A stretch of DNA of 64,000 nt, from positions 434,001 through 498,000 of the forward strand of contig NC_015164.1 of the NCBI RefSeq assembly GCF_000190575.1. The letters run 5' to 3'. The position numbers were made by a program, and so were the translations under genes. This DNA is from Phocaeicola salanitronis DSM 18170. GTDB lineage: Bacteria > Bacteroidota > Bacteroidia > Bacteroidales > Bacteroidaceae. Positions 36,074 through 41,934 of the stretch are shown piece by piece (position 1 is the stretch's first letter; each line of letters opens with the position of its first letter). The notes beneath the pieces are model-generated. The model was not told the DNA's origin. It ran no database searches and saw only the letters and a list, made by a program, of their open reading frames with translations.

Positions 36074-36484
36074 ATGGAAAAAAACAGTGAGAAAAAAGTG
36101 GTCGTTGACGGTTTGACGTTAAAACTTCTGCGTAAGGATGAAAAATGGGTCTTCCCGTTTGTTACCTACTACCAGCACGGACTGGGCAGCCCAATCTGTC
36201 TGGAATTGCTTGAATATAAAGAAGACAGCAACGGTTTCGAGCCGGAGGCAGTCATAACCGTCAATCTTCCGGGCGTGGAGCGTAATGCCGGCTGCCAGTT
36301 CATCGACACGAACAACAACGGAGAAGCGGTGCTGGACTGGCTCGTGCTTTATGAGTTAGGTGTACCGACCGGCAGATACGCCGCTTCCGGCCATTGCATG
36401 TATCCCGAAGTGGACTTCTACCGGAGCGAGCGCTTCATGCGTCAGAAAGAATTTTGCGACAGGCATTTCAACTTCGTCGGCTGA
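36074..36484 (+). CDS. DUF4313 protein
   Basis: The product has 136 residues. Features of DUF4313 are present: an N-terminal strand pair with FPFVTYYQHGLGSPICLE, then AVITVNLPGVERNAGCQFIDTNNNG, VLDWLVLYELGVPTGR and the C-terminal CMYPEVDFYRSERF. The family is common on Bacteroidetes plasmids and conjugative elements and has no established activity. It is the only gene behind leader F. Confidence 0.8.
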   Translation: MEKNSEKKVVVDGLTLKLLRKDEKWVFPFVTYYQHGLGSPICLELLEYKEDSNGFEPEAVITVNLPGVERNAGCQFIDTNNNGEAVLDWLVLYELGVPTGRYAASGHCMYPEVDFYRSERFMRQKEFCDRHFNFVG

Positions 36485-37050
36485 CAGGCAGGGGAGGGCA
36501 GTCATATTGGGCTGCCTTCATTGCCGGCAATTCCCTTTTTATGGCATACCGTCCCGGCATTTCATCCCTTTTCTACCCGGCTTTTCCCGCCCATGAAGCA
36601 AGGTAGGAGGTCTGTGCCGCTGTCCGCTCCTCAATCCAAGGTACGGAAGGCTGTGCCGGAGCACCGCCAGTCCGATTCTTGCCGCTCCATGCCGGAGCTT
36701 CGACAGATGTCGAAACAACACGGTATTCCGCTATGCAAGGCTTCCTGCCGGATCTTGCTCTGGCACATTCCGCCTTTAATCCGTATCTTTTCTTTCCGGG
36801 CCGTCAGTGTCATGGGCAAACGGTGACACATCCCGCTTTGCGCCGGCCTCCATATATTCCGGCAGATCTCAAGGCGGAAAGAGTCCCCTTTCTGTTTGCC
36901 TGGCAGACCACTATTCTCTACCCGCCCAAGCCGTTTCTCCCGTTATATCATCCTTTCCCTCTGCTTTTATCCCCGGCAGGGCCGTCCGTACAGTTATAAT
37001 CGGTGCGACTTTATGCTTTCTCCGGATGCTTTCTGGCAGTCACCGGTCTG
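36485..37050. other. Pyrimidine-rich stretch without a recognisable gene
   Basis: About 560 bases between the DUF4313 gene and leader G. Several C/T tracts (cccttttta, ccttttctac) resemble the zones just upstream of other leaders. ORFs of 60-106 codons exist here, but their composition is not protein-like and they overlap in several frames. A weak GGCAG/CTGCC hairpin at 36498-36517 may end the DUF4313 transcript. Confidence 0.45.
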
Positions 37051-37304
37051 GTTTTACCGCTGCAAATATAGGCCGTCGCGCCTGTCCCTTACGTTTTGAA
37101 GTGCATTTCTTGCAAATTCTTCCTTGACAGCCGGGGCTGCCAAGAGTAATTGGCAAGAAAAAACGACGTGTGCGGCTTTGCCGACAGCCTTTGGTTGCAG
37201 CATAAAATCCCGACAGCGGTTCAGACAGAAAGGAACCGAAAAGAGGGAAAATAAAAGAAAGGTAACGGCAGGACCAACCACCTTGCCACAAAACATTTTA
37301 TATT
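37051..37304 (+). promoter_or_regulatory. Structured 5' leader G (class 1)
   Basis: The box TGCAAATATA is at 37061-37070. The outer stem TTTCTTGC (37106-37113) pairs perfectly with GCAAGAAA (37153-37160). The inner hairpin has CTTG/CAAG (37123-37126, 37141-37144) and CAGC/GCTG (37128-37131, 37136-37139). The terminal CGGTTC/GAACCG hairpin precedes AAAAGAGGGAAAATAAAAG. The gene start is ~50 bases further on. Confidence 0.65.
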
Positions 37305-37718
37305 ATGTTACATGTACACACTATCGGACGCATCGGCAAAGACTGCCAGGTGATTGCAGGAGCCCACGGCTCATTCATGGCTATGAACATAGCCGTTGAC
37401 GATTATGCAAAGGGACAGAACGTCACCACATGGGTAAAGGTAAGAAGCAACAAGGAGAACCACATCCGGTTGGCTGAATACCTCACCAAAGGACGGCTGG
37501 TACTTGTTGAAGGCACGCTCTCATCTTCCCTGTGGACGGACAAAAACGGGGAGAGCCAGATTCAGCTTTCCATTACGGCGGAGAGCATCGCATTCATCAA
37601 TACTGGCAAGAAGGACAGTTCGGCTGGCAGCCCGGACAACATGGCTGCCACTACGGACAGCACACCCGTTCCCCCTGCCGATATGCCGCAGGACGACAAG
37701 GACGACCTGCCATTCTGA
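37305..37718 (+). CDS. ssb: Single-stranded DNA-binding protein (canonical SSB)
   Basis: The product has 137 residues. The OB-fold covers residues ~1-100 (MLHVHTIGRIGKDCQVI, NVTTWVKVRSNK, KGRLVLVEGTLSS, IQLSITAESIAFI). A flexible linker precedes the acidic tip DDKDDLPF, the classic SSB interaction tail. It probably protects single-stranded element DNA during transfer and replication and recruits repair proteins. It is first in a two-gene unit behind leader G. A second, tail-less SSB lies in the transfer operon at 10744. Confidence 0.9.
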   Translation: MLHVHTIGRIGKDCQVIAGAHGSFMAMNIAVDDYAKGQNVTTWVKVRSNKENHIRLAEYLTKGRLVLVEGTLSSSLWTDKNGESQIQLSITAESIAFINTGKKDSSAGSPDNMAATTDSTPVPPADMPQDDKDDLPF

Positions 37719-37820
37719 CAAAGGCATCCCGGTAACGGTATGGACTGGACTATGGTATATGCCGGTTCCGGTTTACGCTCTGGACAGAAAGAAATAGGAA
37801 CAACCCTAAATGATAGAGAT

Positions 37821-38006
37821 ATGAGTAATTACGATTTTATAAAGATTGGAAACAAGGTTTTCTGGCATGACCCGGACGGCGGTTTGTCGGACGGTGTGTA
37901 TCAGGTGGTGGATGTCCCGGAGGAAATCGAAGAGGACAGTATCATTTTGATAGCCTCGGACTATTCGGAGGCGGAAGTATTCGCAGCGGAACTGTCGCCG
38001 CTGTGA
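37821..38006 (+). CDS. Small acidic protein after ssb
   Basis: The product has 61 residues, MSNYDFIKIGNKVFWHDPDGG to AAELSPL. The ATG at 37821 follows AT-rich sequence typical of starts here; the longer frame from 37740 is not needed. An SH3-like beta protein is possible (GNKVFWHDPDGG, GVYQVVDVP). It has no known function and is followed by a hairpin. Confidence 0.65.
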   Translation: MSNYDFIKIGNKVFWHDPDGGLSDGVYQVVDVPEEIEEDSIILIASDYSEAEVFAAELSPL

Positions 38007-38013
38007 TTTTCTT

Positions 38014-38047
38014 CAGGTGGCATATCGGAGTTGCCTGATATGCTGCC
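38014..38047 (+). terminator. Hairpin after ssb operon
   Basis: The stem AGG-tg-GCATATC / GATATGC-tg-CCT has a 10-base loop, starting 8 bases after the stop codon. There is no T run, so termination is weaker or factor-dependent. Confidence 0.5.
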
Positions 38048-38230
38048 TGTTCCGCCAATCCTTTTATACGATTTGTGGAAAAATTACCTTTTGTATTTGT
38101 CAAATATCACATTCTTTTATACCCATTTATAGCGTTCATCCACACCGTTTCCATCTCCGGCAAACCCGTTTCCCTTTTCTATACGGCCGGGCCTTTATCC
38201 TCTCCTGGTCATTCCTGCTGTCACCGGCCA

Positions 38231-38464
38231 TTGGTTTTATCAGATGCGAAGGTCGGCAGTCGCGCTTGATCCGTCGGCTTGAAGTGCATTTCTTGCAAAA
38301 TTCTTCCTTTCCGTGAAAGAGTAATTTGGCAAGAAAAGCCGCCGTATGAAGCTGTTCCGACGGCCGGAACCTGCATCCATAAAACCCCAAAGGCGGTTCG
38401 GCAGAAAAGAACCGACAAGAGGGAAAATAAAACACAAGTTATTAACAAATTAAATTTTTGAATT
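38231..38464 (+). promoter_or_regulatory. Structured 5' leader H (class 1)
   Basis: The box TGCGAAGGTC is at 38245-38254. The outer stem TTTCTTGC (38289-38296) pairs with GCAAGAAA (38329-38336) and the inner stem is CTTTC-cgt-GAAAG (38307-38319). The terminal CGGTTC/GAACCG hairpin runs into GACAAGAGGGAAAATAAAAC. It heads the parB gene. Confidence 0.65.
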
Positions 38465-40195
38465 ATGGAAGCAACAAACATGAAGTCAGTAGAGAAGAAC
38501 ATCGCATCGGTAGCATTGGCAGACATTCAGCCGAGTAACTACAACCCTCGCAAGACCTTTGACGAGGCGAGCCTTGCCGAACTTGCCGACAGCATACGGC
38601 AGCAGGGTGTCTTGCAGCCCATAGGTGTACGCCCCATTGGTGAAAATCGCTTCGAGGTTGTCTTTGGCGAACGCAGATACCGTGCATCGCTCATGGCAGG
38701 ACTGGAAACCGTTCCGGCAGTCATATACGAAGTGTCGGACGAGGTAGCCGAGGAAATGGCGGTCACGGAAAACCTGCAGCGCAAGGACGTTACACCCATA
38801 GAGGAAGCAAACGCCTATCAGAAACTGATAGAGAGCGGACGGCACGATGTGCATTCATTGGCTGTTCAGTTCGGCAAGTCGGAAGACTATATTCGCACAC
38901 GGCTCAAATTCACGACTTTGATTCCCGAAATCGCAGCCCTTTTGGAAACGGACGAAATCACAATCAGTGTGGCAAGTGAAATCTGCCGATATGGTGAGGA
39001 CATACAGAGTGAGGTGTACGACAGGCATCTGAAAGATGGAGTCATATACGGCAGTTGGCGTGGCATGAAAGCCGTAGATGTGGCGAAACGCATAGAAAGT
39101 GATTATACGACTGACCTTGACCGCTATTCCTTTGACAAGACCCTCTGCAAGTCCTGCCCGCACAACACCAACAACATGATGTTGTTCTGTGAGGGCAGTT
39201 GCGGAAAGTGTGCCAACAGGAAATGCCTTGAGGACATGAATGCAGCCTATCTTGTGGAAAAAGCCATGCAGATGTTGGCAGACCATCCTACCGCTTCGCT
39301 TGCTTATTCTATCTTTTACACCTGCAACGACACGACTGTCAAGCGGCTTGAGGAACTTGGCTACGAGTTGGAGAGATTATCATGCCGCCATGAGGACTAT
39401 CCCGAACTGCCCGAAGCACCCGAAGCGGCAGATTACGAGACCACGGAAGAATACGAAGAAGCCCAAAGGGACTTCGAGCAGGAGCAGGAAGATTACAAGG
39501 CTGAATGCGAGGACATATTACGCCGAAGTGAAGAGGGGGAAATATCGCTCTATGTTCTTATCGGTAACAAAGACCTCTTTCTCGGTTATGTGGAGAACTC
39601 CGCAACGAATACGGCAAACGGCACATTATCGACAAAGGAGAAAGAACTTACTCCGCTTGAGAAACTGGAAAAGCAGGACAAGCGCAATAAGGAAATCGCC
39701 CTTGAAAAGACGGTTGCGGACACCAAGAAGCGGATTTTAGAGGTGGATGCCACAGATACCAAGTTCGGAGCTGACGAGGACAAGATGATTTATTACTTCC
39801 TCCTTTCATATCTCCGCAGGGAGCATTACGCAGCCGTAGGCATTGAGGACGAGAATGTGTACTACCTTTCCGACAAGGACAAGTTGCGCATCATTGAAAA
39901 CCTGAATGGCAAGGCGAAAGCCGTTATCCGCAGGGACTTCTTGATTTCCGAGTTCCAAGACGCACCGGCCAGCGATGCCGCAGCCACCCTCTTGCTCCGA
40001 TTTGCGGAGAAGCACATGCCCGAAACGCTTGCCGAAATCCGAAAGGGTTATGATGAAGTCTATGAGAAACGCCACCAGCGCATCGAGGAAAAGAAAGCAG
40101 TCCTCATGGTGCAGGACAAAGCCAGGCAGGAAGCGGAGCAGCAGGAAGAACCGCAACCCGATGAAACGCCACAAGCCGAAGATGTAGCGGCTTGA
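38465..40195 (+). CDS. parB: ParB-family partition protein with cysteine cluster
   Basis: The ParB N-terminal domain (residues ~15-110) shows NPRKTFDEASLAELADSI, FGERRYRAS and VTENLQRKDVTP, the CTPase/nuclease-like motifs. A helix-turn-helix follows (SLAVQFGKSEDYIRTRL). Residues ~220-255 contain six cysteines (CKSC...C...CGKC..RKC), suggesting a zinc site. The C-terminal 200 residues are charged and Glu/Lys-rich. It would bind centromere-like sites to stabilise the element or regulate genes. No ParA partner is in the window. The N-terminus could start at Met6 instead of Met1. Confidence 0.88.
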   Translation: MEATNMKSVEKNIASVALADIQPSNYNPRKTFDEASLAELADSIRQQGVLQPIGVRPIGENRFEVVFGERRYRASLMAGLETVPAVIYEVSDEVAEEMAVTENLQRKDVTPIEEANAYQKLIESGRHDVHSLAVQFGKSEDYIRTRLKFTTLIPEIAALLETDEITISVASEICRYGEDIQSEVYDRHLKDGVIYGSWRGMKAVDVAKRIESDYTTDLDRYSFDKTLCKSCPHNTNNMMLFCEGSCGKCANRKCLEDMNAAYLVEKAMQMLADHPTASLAYSIFYTCNDTTVKRLEELGYELERLSCRHEDYPELPEAPEAADYETTEEYEEAQRDFEQEQEDYKAECEDILRRSEEGEISLYVLIGNKDLFLGYVENSATNTANGTLSTKEKELTPLEKLEKQDKRNKEIALEKTVADTKKRILEVDATDTKFGADEDKMIYYFLLSYLRREHYAAVGIEDENVYYLSDKDKLRIIENLNGKAKAVIRRDFLISEFQDAPASDAAATLLLRFAEKHMPETLAEIRKGYDEVYEKRHQRIEEKKAVLMVQDKARQEAEQQEEPQPDETPQAEDVAA

Positions 40196-40218
40196 CCTTT
40201 CCATAATTCAGTTCAGAA

Positions 40219-40242
40219 GCAGGGCGGAGAAATCCGTCCTGC
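40219..40242 (+). terminator. Hairpin after parB
   Basis: The stem GCAGGGCGGA / TCCGTCCTGC with a gaaa loop has one G-U pair and starts 23 bases after the stop. There is no T run. Confidence 0.55.
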
Positions 40243-40440
40243 ATACTGTTGTGTTATGTGGTGCGTCGGTCATGCCTTTTTTAGTGAAAGCCACAAGGTG
40301 CGACGGCGGCACCATGCCGCTGCTATCCCTTTCTAACCGCCTGCCGACCTTTTCCAAAGCCTTGCCTCACAAGGCTCATTCCCTTTATACCGTTTGGGGG
40401 CTTCCCATGTTTCCGCCTCCATGCCGTCACCGCCGCAGGT

Positions 40441-40652
40441 TTTCTACGGTGCGAATGTAGGCTGCCGCGCCTGTCCCCTCCGTTTTGAAGTGCATTTCCT
40501 GCAAATTCTTCCTTGCCGGGGCAAGAGTAATTGGCAGGAAAAAACATCGGGAATGGCTTATCCGGCGGCCTCTCCCTGCACCGTAAAACCCGAAGCGGCT
40601 CCGGTTGCAGGATGCCGAACAGAGGGAAAAGAAAAAACTTAAATTCAAAAAG
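40441..40652 (+). promoter_or_regulatory. Structured 5' leader I (class 1)
   Basis: The box TGCGAATGTA is at 40450-40459. The outer stem TTTCCTGC (40495-40502) pairs with GCAGGAAA (40534-40541), a T-A to C-G pair swap relative to leaders G and H. The inner stem is CTTGC-cggg-GCAAG (40512-40525). The terminal CGGC/GCCG hairpin runs into GAACAGAGGGAAAAGAAAA. Confidence 0.65.
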
Positions 40653-40850
40653 ATGAAAACATTGGAAGAATTGTTACAAGAGCTTGGATGTGTCGGTGAC
40701 GCATTCGACAGTACAGGAGAATTTACAGAAGCTGGAGACAAGGCATATCGCTTTCTGTTGGATTTGCTGTATGACATTGAAGGATTGACAGGAGAAAGTG
40801 TATCAAGCATAGTCAAGGAACTTGATGGGATATGTAATGAGAATTATTAA
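40653..40850 (+). CDS. Small acidic helical protein
   Basis: The product has 65 residues from MKTLEELLQELGCVGDAF. It is helical and acidic. The upstream in-frame extension from 40605 would run through the leader and is rejected. It is first of four closely spaced small genes behind leader I, all of unknown function. Confidence 0.65.
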   Translation: MKTLEELLQELGCVGDAFDSTGEFTEAGDKAYRFLLDLLYDIEGLTGESVSSIVKELDGICNENY

Positions 40851-40861
40851 AAATCAAAACT

Positions 40862-41140
40862 ATGGACAGAAATATTCAGGAATCGAAAGAGTATAGACTC
40901 GCAAAGGAGTGGGAGATGGCGGTGAACAGCTACAGTTTCGACCCCAGAAAATTCGCTGCGGCTATCCCGGGCATGCACCCGACAAATCAGCAGAGCCTTT
41001 ACCGGCTTGTTCGGGAGTGCATCAAGGTCATGGCAGACGACAGCCGCCGTTACGATGACCGCAACAGGGCATCGCATGAAGAGGCGAAGTGCATCATGGA
41101 ATATCTCAATGAACACGGAAAGTATATACCATTAAAATAA
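40862..41140 (+). CDS. Small conserved protein
   Basis: The product has 92 residues: MDRNIQESKEYRLAKEWEMAVN, a middle segment with FDPRKFAAAIPGMHPTNQQ, and a charged helix with DDSRRYDDRNRASHEEAK. It is soluble and mainly helical, with no domain recognised. It starts 12 bases after the previous stop. Confidence 0.65.
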   Translation: MDRNIQESKEYRLAKEWEMAVNSYSFDPRKFAAAIPGMHPTNQQSLYRLVRECIKVMADDSRRYDDRNRASHEEAKCIMEYLNEHGKYIPLK

Positions 41141-41147
41141 ATCGAAT

Positions 41148-41420
41148 ATGAGAACAAAAGAATTGGAATTTGACGGCAAGACATACATCTGCCGTATCGT
41201 CGATTCAATTGACGGAGAAGAATTGTTGATTGGTTCAACCGAACTGCTTGACGCCTTGCAGCCGGGCAGTTTCGAGGATGTGAACGAAGGTTTTGCCAGT
41301 AAGGAAGCGGAAGACCTATACGACGAGGTATTCTACTTTACAGAACCGCAGAATCTTCTTCTGCCGGACAAGGAACTGATTGAAGTCTTGAAGGAAAGCA
41401 ACCCGGATTGGTTCGAATGA
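41148..41420 (+). CDS. Small acidic protein
   Basis: The product has 90 residues starting MRTKELEFDGKTYICRIVDS and ends ESNPDWFE. It is strongly acidic and beta-strand-rich at the N-terminus, with 8 bases between it and the previous gene. The high negative charge suggests protein binding or DNA mimicry, unproven. Confidence 0.65.
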   Translation: MRTKELEFDGKTYICRIVDSIDGEELLIGSTELLDALQPGSFEDVNEGFASKEAEDLYDEVFYFTEPQNLLLPDKELIEVLKESNPDWFE

Positions 41421-41448
41421 AAAGAGTATAAATCAATCAAAAATCAAG

Positions 41449-41820
41449 ATGATGGACAAAAAATATGTGGTACAGGTCGCACAGACCGTTAGAGAACAAC
41501 TGATAGCAACGACCCGCATGGAAATCCTCATGTCTTGGGGTATCGGACAATTCACGCCTGCCATATTCAAGGATTTGCCGGGTCTGAAATTCCATGTGAA
41601 CGGAAGACTATTTCAGGGCGATGTGCTTATATGTCTGAACGGCTCGGACTATTACGAGGTGTATCTTCGGGACGGTACGGGGGTGGAGTGCATCAGTGAT
41701 GAAGTCTGTTTCGATGAACTGGGAGAGCTAATTGACCGCCGCATCGAAAGCGGGACGGACAAGGAGGAATATGCCCGTTTCTGCGAACAGACGGCGATGT
41801 CGCTCAGATGGTACAAATAA
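41449..41820 (+). CDS. Conserved accessory protein, last of leader-I operon
   Basis: The product has 123 residues beginning MMDKKYVVQVAQTVREQL (the second Met at 41452 is an equal alternative). It shows IGQFTPAIFKDLPGLKFHVNG, then FQGDVLICLNGSDYYEVYLRD and CFDELGELIDRRIE. The mix of two beta strands and a C-terminal helix is typical of small accessory proteins on Bacteroidetes elements. No activity is known. Confidence 0.65.
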   Translation: MMDKKYVVQVAQTVREQLIATTRMEILMSWGIGQFTPAIFKDLPGLKFHVNGRLFQGDVLICLNGSDYYEVYLRDGTGVECISDEVCFDELGELIDRRIESGTDKEEYARFCEQTAMSLRWYK

Positions 41821-41841
41821 AGACATAGGGGAAAAGGATAA

Positions 41842-41870
41842 CCCCGGAGGTCAGGCAAAGACCTTCGGGG
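41842..41870. terminator. Bidirectional hairpin between plus operon and minus island
   Basis: The stem CCCCGGAGGTC / GACCTTCGGGG with an aggcaaa loop has one G-U pair. It is placed between the end of the plus-strand operon (41820) and the end of the minus-strand island (41935), marking the border between mobile backbone and cargo. Confidence 0.6.
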
Positions 41871-41934
41871 CTTATTCATGTTACAGGTTCAGAGCCGTTT
41901 TTGCCTGATTTCCGGCATTCTCCTTTACGGATTA

